Below the pieces are notes generated by a model that did no database searches, was not told the origin of the DNA, and saw nothing but the letters and a program-made list of their open reading frames with translations. Shown one piece after another: positions 1-8,028 of a stretch of DNA of 64,000 nucleotides. The first letter of the stretch is position 1. Every line of letters starts with the position of its first letter. This DNA comes from Owenweeksia sp048267305. GTDB taxonomy: Bacteria; Bacteroidota; Bacteroidia; Flavobacteriales; Schleiferiaceae. The translations under genes and the position numbers were made by a program. Location of the stretch: positions 163,037 through 227,036 of the forward strand of contig JBLWXT010000003.1 in NCBI GenBank assembly GCA_048267305.1, in the 5' to 3' direction.

Positions 1-1160
1 TTTTCGGTAGGGTCAAAAAAGGTAAACTCTGCCCAGCTGCCTTCGGTTAACGATGGAACATCCATACCTAAAACCTTACGGGGATTAATGGCTATTTTGG
101 AAATGACGTCTTCTATTTCCAGTCCATCTTTTTGTAAAATGCCAAGAGCGCCAAACATAGTTTCAAGTCCAATTACACCAAACTCTGCCTGGTCAAACTC
201 ACATTTTTTATTTTCAATGTCTACCGGTGTATGGTCGCTGGTGATAACCTGAATAAGGTCTTCCTTCAAAGCCTCAATCAATGCTTTGCGGTCTTCTTCC
301 GAGCGAAGTGGTGGTAAGGTTTTGTAACGGGTATCATAGTTTTCTAATTCAGCATCAGTAAAAAACAGATTGGCCACGGCTACATCTGCCGTAAAAGGTG
401 TTCCCTTTTCATGGGCATTTTGTAATAAACTCACAGCCGAAGCAGATGAAATGGCCATAAAGTGTACTCCACTTTCGGCATAGGTGGCAAGGTGTAAATC
501 GCGCAGCATGGCCACTTCTTCAGCCAGTTGAGGAATTCCCTTCAATCCTAAATAGGTACTCACCTCACCTTCGTGCATTTGGCCACCATGCGATAGGCTT
601 TCGTCCATTGCAAAAACATGAACTGGTGGCGCAAAGCTTTTTCCGTAAAGGAGCGCCAGTTTCATAAGTGCGGCATTGGTGAGGGGCTTTTTACCATGAC
701 TAAAAGCCACGGCACCGGCCTGAAACATATCATACATTTCGCTGAGCTCTTCACCGTGCAGGCCTTTGCTCAAACTCCCGTAAGGGTAGAGGCTTACCGG
801 AAAACCATCGGCTTGCTGGTATATGTATTCAATATCGGCTTTACTATCCAGGGCGGGAGAAGTTTCGGGACTTATGCCCACTGCGGTAAAACCACCAAAA
901 ATGGCTGCATGAATTCCGCTTTCAATGTCTTCGCGTTCTTCATGCCCGGGGTCGCAAAAGTTGGCGCGCAAATCAAACCAACCCGGGCTGATGTGTAAAT
1001 TTTTATGCTCAATAACCTTAGTGTCGTCATCCGCGCTAAGCGAATCGGCAATGGTTTTTACCTGATCATTTTCAATTAGGATGTCTTTCACCGCAAGGTG
1101 ATGCGGTGAGTTGGGGTCAATAATCCGGGCTTGTTTTACCAGTAGTTTGGTTGTTTCCAT
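1..1160 (-). CDS. Dihydroorotase-like amidohydrolase, C-terminus cut by window edge
   Basis: My own translation of the minus strand from the ATG at 1160 runs open to the window edge (386 codons), so only the last part is missing. The N-terminus (METTKLLVKQARIIDP), the block around IESGIHAAIFGGFT and the late ITSDHTPV...FGVIGLETM region follow the dihydroorotase (PyrC/cyclic amidohydrolase) plan. The metal-binding HxH of active enzymes, expected in a GxIDxHxHxREPG context, reads GWFDLRANFCDPG here, so both His are replaced (Arg and Asn). The later DHAPH-type motif is also altered (SDHTPV). It is therefore probably a non-catalytic homologue rather than the pyrimidine enzyme. The next minus-strand gene ends four bases upstream, suggesting co-transcription with the BatA-type protein. 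Confidence 0.85.
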   Translation of the reverse strand, partial: METTKLLVKQARIIDPNSPHHLAVKDILIENDQVKTIADSLSADDDTKVIEHKNLHISPGWFDLRANFCDPGHEEREDIESGIHAAIFGGFTAVGISPETSPALDSKADIEYIYQQADGFPVSLYPYGSLSKGLHGEELSEMYDMFQAGAVAFSHGKKPLTNAALMKLALLYGKSFAPPVHVFAMDESLSHGGQMHEGEVSTYLGLKGIPQLAEEVAMLRDLHLATYAESGVHFMAISSASAVSLLQNAHEKGTPFTADVAVANLFFTDAELENYDTRYKTLPPLRSEEDRKALIEALKEDLIQVITSDHTPVDIENKKCEFDQAEFGVIGLETMFGALGILQKDGLEIEDVISKIAINPRKVLGMDVPSLTEGSWAEFTFFDPTE

Positions 1161-1164
1161 AGGG

Positions 1165-3162
1165 TTATTTCCACAGTTTTATTAAAATAATTTCCACCAA
1201 TAAAAACAGTAAGGCTGCCGCCAAAAACCACTTCCACAGTGAAGTTCCATTGTAGCGCTGGCTTATGGAAAATCCAATTTCCGTTGTATCGGCTTCCAAA
1301 ATATTGCTGCTTTCCAATCCAAAACGGCTGGCAATTTCCTCATCGGTTAAAAAGCTCCAGCGGCTTTCTTGCGGAGAAGGATTAAGGGCTAAAAATCCTT
1401 GTGCAGTTCCTTTTTTTGAAACATCGTAGATCCCCGGTTTTAGCTCAGTGGGCAAATCGTAAAGTTCTACCGTTTGGTTTCGGGTTCGCTGTCGCGGAAT
1501 AAGTTCCTGCCCATCTGCCATAATACTCAGCGGGCTTTCGCCAGATTGTTTCACCATAAATGTTGGCCCCTTGGCTTTTCCCGAAAGGGTATAAAGTGCA
1601 GAGCTGGTGCGGCTAAACAAGGCTGCATTGAGTATAATAGGTACAAAAATGGGATGTGATGAAAAGTTGGTTTTGGCCAAATTGCTGGTTACTAAAAGCA
1701 AAGTGCCCGAGGAAACCGGAATACGGCTCACCAAAGGACTTCCATCGGCCAGCGTAATAAGCGGATAGCCAACAGAGGTGCTGTATTGGTAGTGCTCCTC
1801 ACTTTTTGGTAAGGATGGTTTTTCGGGGGTATTGCTAAACACACCTTTAAAATGAGGATCCTTGTAGCTTATATCGAGGGCATTTACTGCGGGGCGCTTT
1901 TCACCTAGTGCAGGTAATCTGAGATTAGCCAGCACATTGTTAATGGCCTCAGCATTTTTAGCCGAGGGTATTAAAACCACGGTTTTGCCGGCATTCAGAT
2001 TTTCACGAACGGCTTGTGTAAAACCACTGGGAACAGTTTCAGGGGCATCTAAAATAATGAGGTCGTAATTACCCAAAGTGGAATAGTCAATACGATTGAG
2101 CTCGTTAAAACTTAGATTATAGATGCTATCGCTAAACAGCTTTTCAAATTTGGGGCGGAACTCTTCATTTCCCGTAAGGAGGATGTCGAAAGGGCGATCA
2201 ACACTATAGGTGAAGAAAAACTTATTGTCGAAATAGGGATTGCCGGCATCTACGGAAATTTCGCCTTTGTAGGCTTTGGCCTCATCTACCCTAAGGGTAA
2301 AGGTGGTGGTGGTTTTACTTCCGGCAGGGATTTCCACTTCCTTGGCACCTTGCAGCTTTCCATCTAAACTTAGGTTTATGGAAACCTTACGGTTATCATC
2401 GCTACCCGAATTACTAAGTTGAACCTGTAATTCCTGATCAAAGCCAGGCTGTAGAATAGGCCTGTTGAACCAGGCGCTATCAATGGCAATGTTGCCCAAA
2501 TTTTGTTGCGTGCGGAAGGGCACTATGGTTTGCCGCCATTCTTCGGGAGCAGTTATATCTTCCGCGAAAGCGGTATTTTGAAAATCAGAAAGCCAAAACA
2601 TTTCAAGGCTGGTGTTTCCCTCTTTTTCCTGTGCCTGCTTTAGCTTATCCACTATTTCTTCGCTTTCGCGGAAAGCGAAAGAGGGTGTGATGGCATCTAC
2701 CAAATCAATGGCTTGCTGCTTATTGTAATAGCGTTGCTGGCGCCCTTGAAAATCGTTGGTCAAAATCTGAACGCGATAATTTTCGGGTAATCCCTTTATA
2801 ATTTCAACGGCTTGGTTACGTGCTTTTATGAGCTGCGAATTTTGATCTTCACCACTAAGCATACTGGGTGAATTGTCGATATACAAAGCGGCATAGTTGC
2901 CAGTATCAGCGGTATTTACCGCTGAGGGGAAATACGGATTGGCAAAGGCCAAAACAATTGCTGCCAGAGCTAACATCCGCGCAAGCATTATGAGTAATTG
3001 CCTAAGCCGGTTTATGGACTTGGACTGCTTTACCACATTTTGCAAAAAGCGGGTATTACTGAAATAAACAGTGGTGTATCTCCTGAAATTAAACAGGTGG
3101 ATGATCAGCGGAATAGAGAGCGCTGTCAGGGCCCAAAGAAACTGTGGGTATAGAAACTTCAT
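1165..3162 (-). CDS. BatA-domain / vWA membrane protein
   Basis: 665 aa. The N-terminus (MKFLYPQFLWALTALSIPLI, then HLFNFRRYTTVYFSNTRFL) is the classic aerotolerance-regulator BatA N-terminal domain with a first membrane helix. A second helix follows near residues 57-75. A von Willebrand A-like segment starts at AALYIDNSPSML with a DxSxS metal-ion-adhesion motif (about residue 95). A long periplasmic region and a final membrane helix (LWKWFLAAALLFLLVEIILI) complete it. Such proteins are membrane-anchored and of uncertain biochemical role, and are often found with MoxR/Bat genes, which are absent here. Its stop lies four bases before the dihydroorotase-like start, so the two are probably one transcript. 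Confidence 0.85.
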   Translation of the reverse strand: MKFLYPQFLWALTALSIPLIIHLFNFRRYTTVYFSNTRFLQNVVKQSKSINRLRQLLIMLARMLALAAIVLAFANPYFPSAVNTADTGNYAALYIDNSPSMLSGEDQNSQLIKARNQAVEIIKGLPENYRVQILTNDFQGRQQRYYNKQQAIDLVDAITPSFAFRESEEIVDKLKQAQEKEGNTSLEMFWLSDFQNTAFAEDITAPEEWRQTIVPFRTQQNLGNIAIDSAWFNRPILQPGFDQELQVQLSNSGSDDNRKVSINLSLDGKLQGAKEVEIPAGSKTTTTFTLRVDEAKAYKGEISVDAGNPYFDNKFFFTYSVDRPFDILLTGNEEFRPKFEKLFSDSIYNLSFNELNRIDYSTLGNYDLIILDAPETVPSGFTQAVRENLNAGKTVVLIPSAKNAEAINNVLANLRLPALGEKRPAVNALDISYKDPHFKGVFSNTPEKPSLPKSEEHYQYSTSVGYPLITLADGSPLVSRIPVSSGTLLLVTSNLAKTNFSSHPIFVPIILNAALFSRTSSALYTLSGKAKGPTFMVKQSGESPLSIMADGQELIPRQRTRNQTVELYDLPTELKPGIYDVSKKGTAQGFLALNPSPQESRWSFLTDEEIASRFGLESSNILEADTTEIGFSISQRYNGTSLWKWFLAAALLFLLVEIILIKLWK

Positions 3163-3190
3163 TGGGTCGCGAAGGTAATTTTTTGAAACA

Positions 3191-3223
3191 AGACTTTAGA
3201 CGTTAGATTTTAGAAATTAGATA
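3191..3223. repeat. AT-rich degenerate TTAGA-type repeat
   Basis: Between the BatA-type gene and the hydrolase lies a short run built from TTAGA/TTTTAGA units (ACTTTAGACGTTAGATTTTA and on). A related run occurs at 36862-36900. Similar intergenic runs are common in Bacteroidota genomes. No function is assigned. Confidence 0.4.
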
Positions 3224-3236
3224 ACGGCTTGTTAGA

Positions 3237-4235
3237 TCATTTCATGCCTTGGTTTATCCCCAACACTTCCACGCAAAACTTCTCAATTTCATCTTGCACC
3301 GCTTGATAATCTTTCGATTTTACATGGGAAGCTATAACATGGTCGCCCGGGGTTTCTAAAGCTTTGATTCTCTTTTTATCTATTGGGGTTCCTAACTGCT
3401 CGTGCATTTCGGGTATCACGCTTACATCCACCACCTGGTCCTGGTTTTCCTCATCTTTATAATAATAGAGGTTTAGAACGGGGCACTTTACCTTCTCAAA
3501 AGTGGATTCTAGCATAGTGGTTTCCAAAAGCTCTTCCAGCTGTACGGTGGCCTCAGCCGGATAAATGGTATCCCAGTATTGTGGAGCCTCAGGCTGTTTG
3601 TGTTTTATGGTTCTGCTTTCTCCGCCATAAACCAAACGCGCTATTTGCAAACCCCAAGGTTCATTAAGCAAACCCGCAGCGGGATTTTTGATCTTAATAT
3701 TGGGAGAGAGGTTAATGAGCGCATAAACCTTATCGGGAAAATCGGCAGCCATTTTTAGCGCCAGCGTACCACCGGTTGAGGTGGAAATGATAATTACTTT
3801 TTTACCCAACTTTTCAGCAATGGCCAATTCCTCCAAGGCCGATTTCCAAATGTTCTCGGCTGTAAAATTGCCTAACTGATTATGTTTTAGTCCATGGCCC
3901 GTAAGGCGAGCCAGGTATAAATTGCTGTTAAATTTCTGTGCTATGTTTCGGTGTACCGGATCACCTTCCATACGGCTGGCCGAAAACCCATGCAGATAAA
4001 GGAAAACATATTCGGTAACAGCAGGAGTGTCATTTGCCCAAACAATTTTGGCGTTGTTTTCATCACGGAGGTATACCTTGGCTTCACGGGTATTTACATA
4101 GGGTTCCATTTCATTCAACTCCAATGGAAGTACAGGCATATTTTGAGTGTACACTGGTATTTCGGGCTCAGGACCCATGTAGTAACCCAGTGCTAGGAGC
4201 GCTATTACAATTAGGGTGATTCCTGTTTTTTTCAT
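3237..4235 (-). CDS. Alpha/beta hydrolase with N-terminal membrane anchor
   Basis: 332 aa. MKKTGITLIVIALLALGYYM is a signal anchor or uncleaved signal helix, so the enzyme probably faces the periplasm. The fold markers are an oxyanion-loop HG (LYLHGFSASRMEGDP), the nucleophile elbow ISTSTGGTLAL (S-x-S-x-GG, a small-residue GxSxG variant), an acidic residue in the YYYKDEENQDQVVD region and a late His in ETPGDHVIASH. These fit the serine-hydrolase triad of the esterase/lysophospholipase group. The substrate cannot be told from sequence. It stands alone between two repeat-bearing gaps. Confidence 0.8.
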   Translation of the reverse strand: MKKTGITLIVIALLALGYYMGPEPEIPVYTQNMPVLPLELNEMEPYVNTREAKVYLRDENNAKIVWANDTPAVTEYVFLYLHGFSASRMEGDPVHRNIAQKFNSNLYLARLTGHGLKHNQLGNFTAENIWKSALEELAIAEKLGKKVIIISTSTGGTLALKMAADFPDKVYALINLSPNIKIKNPAAGLLNEPWGLQIARLVYGGESRTIKHKQPEAPQYWDTIYPAEATVQLEELLETTMLESTFEKVKCPVLNLYYYKDEENQDQVVDVSVIPEMHEQLGTPIDKKRIKALETPGDHVIASHVKSKDYQAVQDEIEKFCVEVLGINQGMK

Positions 4236-4265
4236 GTTTATTTAGTTGTTCGTGCTTATAAAGTA

Positions 4266-4310
4266 CCTCACCCTCGGTCTCTCTCCTAAAGGAGAGGGGT
4301 TGGGGTGAGG
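4266..4310. repeat. Dispersed palindromic element, nested hairpin
   Basis: Outer arms CCTCACCC (4266-4273) and GGGTGAGG (4303-4310) enclose a perfect inner stem CTCTCCT/AGGAGAG (4281-4287/4290-4296). It sits just after the stop of the minus-strand gene at 4313. It resembles the CCTCACCCCAACCCCTCTCC palindromes widely scattered in Bacteroidota. It may act as an RNA-stabilising or terminator-like structure. Confidence 0.65.
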
Positions 4311-4312
4311 TT

Positions 4313-4765
4313 TTACTTCACTTCACTTGCATTTTTCAGCACATAATTAAAGTCTTCTAAATTGGAGTTGTTGAGGTGTAATGTTCCAACCATGGTAACC
4401 ACGTCATCGGTTTTAAACTTGCGATGGCTGCCTTTAAACTTAATGGTCATCACACTTTCGGGGCCCGCACCGCCACAGAAGAAGCAATTGCTAAAAGGGT
4501 AGGCTGAAAGGGCAAACATGCCATCCTCCACATCCATGGGTATCATATATCCCTTTATGATTACCTGTTTGCCATCCAGGGCTTTTATTTCTTCAGGAAA
4601 AACAGGGTAGAGGTACCAGGCTTCATATTCGGGATAGTATTTATCCTCAAATTTAACCTTGGCTAAAAATTTCCAGTCTATCAGCTTGGCATTACCTGAT
4701 TGGGCCATTAAGGCCGATGAGGCCGCCAGAAGTAGAGAAAAAAGTAGAATTCGTGCTTTTAACAT
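4313..4765 (-). CDS. Secreted DUF3299-like protein with CxxC, copy 2
   Basis: 150 aa with a signal peptide (MLKARILLFSLLLAASSALMAQ). It shares the motif PFSNCFFCGGAGPESVMTIKF-type block, here FSNCFFCGGAGPES, with the gene immediately upstream (FTSCFFCGNAGPET), along with a preceding G-Y-hydrophobic-IP segment. The two are therefore tandem paralogues. The layout G-x-x-IP...C-x-x-C...P is reminiscent of DUF3299 periplasmic proteins, some of which accompany zinc-related ABC systems. That link is inference. It starts at 4765, where the upstream paralogue's stop lies, consistent with translational coupling. The CxxC pair could bind metal or undergo redox chemistry. Confidence 0.6.
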   Translation of the reverse strand: MLKARILLFSLLLAASSALMAQSGNAKLIDWKFLAKVKFEDKYYPEYEAWYLYPVFPEEIKALDGKQVIIKGYMIPMDVEDGMFALSAYPFSNCFFCGGAGPESVMTIKFKGSHRKFKTDDVVTMVGTLHLNNSNLEDFNYVLKNASEVK

Positions 4766-5196
4766 TATCCGTGAATTTCGGCATTTCGAATTACAAAAAA
4801 CAGGCCGCTCCCATCGCGGTTCAGTTTAAAGATGCCTTTTATCATTACATATTCATCTGTCGCAAACCTGCCCGGGCTTTTGTCAAACCGCAGCTCTATT
4901 ACAGTTTCGGGTCCGGCATTACCGCAGAAAAAACATGAGGTAAATGGATTTTTGGAGAGGGCATATTTTCCGGCCTCTAAATCAATAGGGATGAGGTAAC
5001 CCGAAATGGCTACTTCCTCATTTTCGTATTTGGTTTCCAAAATGGAAGGGAACTGCGGAATATAATCCATGGAGCCATCCTTGGAGGGGGTGGTTTGGTA
5101 GGTGGTCATCCCCAATAGTTGCCACACCAGCGGTTTTTGGGCGGAAGCCGTAACTCCACAAATGAGTGCAATAAGTACAGTAAGCTGTTTAAGCAT
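4765..5196 (-). CDS. Secreted DUF3299-like protein with CxxC, copy 1
   Basis: 143 aa with the signal peptide MLKQLTVLIALICGVTASAQ. It contains VAISGYLIPIDLEAGKYAL and then FTSCFFCGNAGPETVIEL. Its start overlaps the end of the permease gene (5189) by eight bases, so it belongs to the ABC operon. It is a paralogue of the following gene, with the CxxC and the flanking G-Y-IP segment conserved between them. It is predicted periplasmic or surface-exposed. The role is unknown, but the context with a His-rich permease suggests metal handling. Confidence 0.6.
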   Translation of the reverse strand: MLKQLTVLIALICGVTASAQKPLVWQLLGMTTYQTTPSKDGSMDYIPQFPSILETKYENEEVAISGYLIPIDLEAGKYALSKNPFTSCFFCGNAGPETVIELRFDKSPGRFATDEYVMIKGIFKLNRDGSGLFFVIRNAEIHG

Positions 5197-6523
5197 CTGA
5201 TAAAACTTTTGAAATATTAAGTCGGTAAGCCTGGAAGGCCGGGATGATGGCAGCTACAAAACCTATGCCCAGAGCAGCTGGTAATAAAAGAGCTTCATTT
5301 ACAGTAAGCCAGGTCATTTGCAAACTATACTGATAAGCACCTTCTGCCATTTGTGAAATGGCATATAAAGCTGCTTTGCCAAGGATTAAACCGAAGATGT
5401 ACCCAAGCGTGGCAATAAGTAAACCTTCAATCAGCACAATTAAAAATAGTTGTCCGCTGGAAGCACCCATGGTGCGCATTAAGGCCAATTCAAACTTCCG
5501 CTCCTTTAATGATTGGTACAGTGAAATGAAAACGCTTATCGCAGAAATAAAAACTATGAGGAAGGCTAGAATTCGCAATATCTGCACACTGGTACCCATC
5601 AGTGAAAACAATCGGTTCACCTCGATGGCCGGCAAGGCAGCTTGCATATTGGTATTTTGGTTTACCATGCGTGGGATGGTTAAATTACCCATGGGGCTGC
5701 GGAATTTTATCAGGCCAGCTGTAATTTCCCTGCCTTCATCACTGTTGGTTTGCGTTTCTTCTTCATGTTGATGATGATCTCCTTCATGGTCATCGTGATT
5801 ATGAGCTGTTGCGGGCGTGTCAACATTCACTTCAGCAACTGCATTGTTACTGTCGCGATAAGTGATATTGGTTGTGTCGGTTTCTGTGGCGTGAGCCTCT
5901 TCACCATGGCTGTCATGCACAGCCCATACGCTTGAAACTTCAGTAAGGATGAGTTTGTCAATTACCGTTCCTGTGGGTTTCATTATGCCAACCACGGTAT
6001 AGGAAAAGTGATCGTGATGATCCATATCATTAATCAGGCCGTGGCTTCCGCTGAATTTGGTTCCGAGTTTGGCTCCTGTTAATTCTGCTGCCCGGGCACC
6101 CATGGTTACTTCGCCACTTTTGCTCCACCACTTGCCTGCGGCCAGTTCGGCTTCGTAGTGTTTTGCGTATTCGTTGGTTGTTCCTACAATGCGATAACCT
6201 TCATAGTTATCGCCATAAGCCAGTGGAATGGCTTTTTCCACCAGAGGGTTTTTAGAGAGCTTTTGGAATTCCTGTAATGAGATATTGCCCGTAGGGGCAT
6301 CAATCTGATACACGCTACTGAGAATAAGCTGAAGTGGGCTGCCCTTGGCGCCAACTACCATATCAATGCCCTTAATGTTTTTGGTAAACTGCTTTTCGAG
6401 CTGTTCTGTAGTGCCCATCAACATAATAATGATGCCCACGCCAAATGCTAAAAGCATAATGCTAAGAAAGGCTGATAGTGGTTTGTAGCGGATATTACTT
6501 ACGCTTATCTTTCCAATATTCAT
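5189..6523 (-). CDS. ABC transporter permease (FtsX/MacB type) with His-rich loop
   Basis: 444 aa. One N-terminal membrane helix (about residues 17-36), a large periplasmic domain, then three C-terminal helices (about 305-335, 355-385, 410-435) give the MacB/FtsX permease plan. The periplasmic part is unusually rich in His: H161, H169, H170, H172, H203, H206, H211 and a cluster at 241-253 (HNHDDHEGDHHQH), interleaved with Asp/Glu. Such loops typically bind Zn, Ni or Co. The start overlaps the ATPase stop by four bases. Two CxxC secreted proteins follow. I read the operon as metal-linked export, sensing or lipoprotein release. The direction of transport is not decidable from sequence. Confidence 0.8.
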   Translation of the reverse strand: MNIGKISVSNIRYKPLSAFLSIMLLAFGVGIIIMLMGTTEQLEKQFTKNIKGIDMVVGAKGSPLQLILSSVYQIDAPTGNISLQEFQKLSKNPLVEKAIPLAYGDNYEGYRIVGTTNEYAKHYEAELAAGKWWSKSGEVTMGARAAELTGAKLGTKFSGSHGLINDMDHHDHFSYTVVGIMKPTGTVIDKLILTEVSSVWAVHDSHGEEAHATETDTTNITYRDSNNAVAEVNVDTPATAHNHDDHEGDHHQHEEETQTNSDEGREITAGLIKFRSPMGNLTIPRMVNQNTNMQAALPAIEVNRLFSLMGTSVQILRILAFLIVFISAISVFISLYQSLKERKFELALMRTMGASSGQLFLIVLIEGLLIATLGYIFGLILGKAALYAISQMAEGAYQYSLQMTWLTVNEALLLPAALGIGFVAAIIPAFQAYRLNISKVLSDA

Positions 6524-7149
6524 AGTTCCAGCACATTTTTAAAGCGTTCTTTCATTCGCTGATCGTGGGTAACCACAATGAGGTTGGCACCATAAGAGAG
6601 GGCGGTGTTTTCCAGAAGTTGAGCCACCCGTTCGGCATTAAAATCATCCAGTGCACTGGTGGGCTCATCAGCCAAAATAACTGCAGGTTCATTAATAACC
6701 GCTCGCGCTATGGAAACCCTTTGTTGTTCTCCCACGCTGAGATTGGAGGGCAATTTGTTCAGTTTGTCCAATACGTCCATTTGTTGAAGTACGGCCCTTA
6801 TCCTGCCAAGGTCTTCCTTTTTACCAGCCAGTTTTTGGGCCAGCAGTAAATTATCTTTCACCGTAAGGGATTTTACAAAATAGGAGCGTTGAAAGATGAG
6901 ACCGATATTTGTCCCGCGAAAGCGATCCAATTCCCGGTTTTTTAAGGAAGTGATTTCGGTTTCACCCAGTTTAATGGAGCCCGAACTTGGTTTCAGAATC
7001 CCGGCAAGGAGGTGCAGAAAGGTAGTTTTTCCTTTCCCTGATTGCCCGAGAATCAATTGCTTTTCATTGTTCGGCAAATACAGGTCGGGGAACTTAATCA
7101 ACGGACTTCCGTTGTATTGAAAATGAAGATTTTTTGTAGCTACAGCCAT
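6520..7149 (-). CDS. ABC transporter ATP-binding protein
   Basis: 209 aa, the short LolD/MacB class. The Walker A is GQSGKGKTT (about residue 35), the signature loop LSVGEQQR replaces the usual LSGGQ, the Walker B is VILADEPTSALD, and the H-loop is VVTHD. It is the first gene of a four-gene minus-strand operon (ATPase, permease, two CxxC proteins) with four-base overlap to the permease. It energises the His-rich permease. Confidence 0.9.
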   Translation of the reverse strand: MAVATKNLHFQYNGSPLIKFPDLYLPNNEKQLILGQSGKGKTTFLHLLAGILKPSSGSIKLGETEITSLKNRELDRFRGTNIGLIFQRSYFVKSLTVKDNLLLAQKLAGKKEDLGRIRAVLQQMDVLDKLNKLPSNLSVGEQQRVSIARAVINEPAVILADEPTSALDDFNAERVAQLLENTALSYGANLIVVTHDQRMKERFKNVLEL

Positions 7150-7202
7150 AACGTTTTAACGAGTGGTGCAAAGCTAAATTTTAAACACAACACTATGAAA
7201 CC

Positions 7203-7559
7203 ATGAAAACGTTGGTAATAGGAGCCAGCCACAAGCCGATACGATACTCTTACATGGCAGTGAAAATGCTAAAGGAGTACAATCATGAAGTGGTGGCGCT
7301 AGGCAATAGAGCCAGAGAAGTGGAGGATTGGGAGATTTTGGATGCTAAGCCGCAGCTAACGGGTATCCATACCATTACCCTTTATCTAAATGCGGGCAAT
7401 CAACAGGAATACTATGATTACATCCTAAACTTAAAGCCCAAAAGGGTGATTTTTAATCCCGGTGCCGAGAATCGTGAACTGGAAATACTGCTTCAAAAAA
7501 ATGGAATTGAAACCCTGGAAGCCTGTACGCTGGTAATGCTAAGATCAGGGCAGTATTAG
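7203..7559 (+). CDS. CoA-binding (YccU-type) Rossmann protein
   Basis: 118 aa. MKTLVIGASHKPIRYSYMA opens a Rossmann-like CoA-binding_2 domain. VIFNPGAENRELE and the end CTLVMLRSGQY match the conserved block of small stand-alone CoA-binding proteins. Its exact function in the cell is unknown for the family. It is divergent from the ABC operon and single. Its stop abuts the convergent lipoprotein gene at 7560. Confidence 0.8.
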   Translation: MKTLVIGASHKPIRYSYMAVKMLKEYNHEVVALGNRAREVEDWEILDAKPQLTGIHTITLYLNAGNQQEYYDYILNLKPKRVIFNPGAENRELEILLQKNGIETLEACTLVMLRSGQY

Positions 7560-8021
7560 TTAATCCAGATTTGATTTGATAAGGAGATTGTTCTTTTCCT
7601 CATTCAGGTAAATAATAACCTCATTGCCGATAAGGCCTATTTTTTTCATACTGAAACAGGCGCTGTCAGTTAAGAGTTGATCGCAGTAACCTGCATTTGC
7701 AACTCCTAATTTCATTTTAACCTTTGGCCTGCTATCTTGCTGAAAGTTTCCGTCAAACGCCAACAGCGTATTTCCCTTTTTGCATCCGCTGTATTGATAT
7801 TTGATGCAAACACAGCCATTAACCTCTTTGTAACTTAAAATATAAGTAGAGGCCATTTCAGGAGTTTGAGGGAGTTCGCTTATTTCAATTATATCCTCAC
7901 AGTACATCTCTTCTTCGGTTGATGTCTTTGCGTTTTCAGAAGCCTCTGCAGAACGCACAGTTTCTTTAGAATTACCACAAGAAAGAAGAAGAAGGAAAGA
8001 AACTATGCTCAGATATTTCAT
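7560..8021 (-). CDS. Small lipoprotein, function unknown
   Basis: I place the start at the ATG at 8021, seven bases after the stop of the protease gene, rather than an upstream in-frame ATG at 8039 that would overlap it. The product then begins MKYLSIVSFLLLLSCGNSKE, a clean lipobox (LLSC). About 153 aa, with four Cys after the lipobox (two in VCIKYQYSGC), and mostly beta-strand character. It is the third gene of the response regulator-protease unit. I do not recognise the family. Confidence 0.7.
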   Translation of the reverse strand: MKYLSIVSFLLLLSCGNSKETVRSAEASENAKTSTEEEMYCEDIIEISELPQTPEMASTYILSYKEVNGCVCIKYQYSGCKKGNTLLAFDGNFQQDSRPKVKMKLGVANAGYCDQLLTDSACFSMKKIGLIGNEVIIYLNEEKNNLLIKSNLD

Positions 8022-8028
8022 GGATGAT

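Noticed and set aside
618..998. 126-aa plus-strand open frame
   Set aside because: It is antisense to the clear dihydroorotase-like gene and has no family features.
3191..3223. CRISPR-like repeats in AT-rich runs
   Set aside because: Units are short and degenerate with no regular spacers; they match dispersed repeat character.
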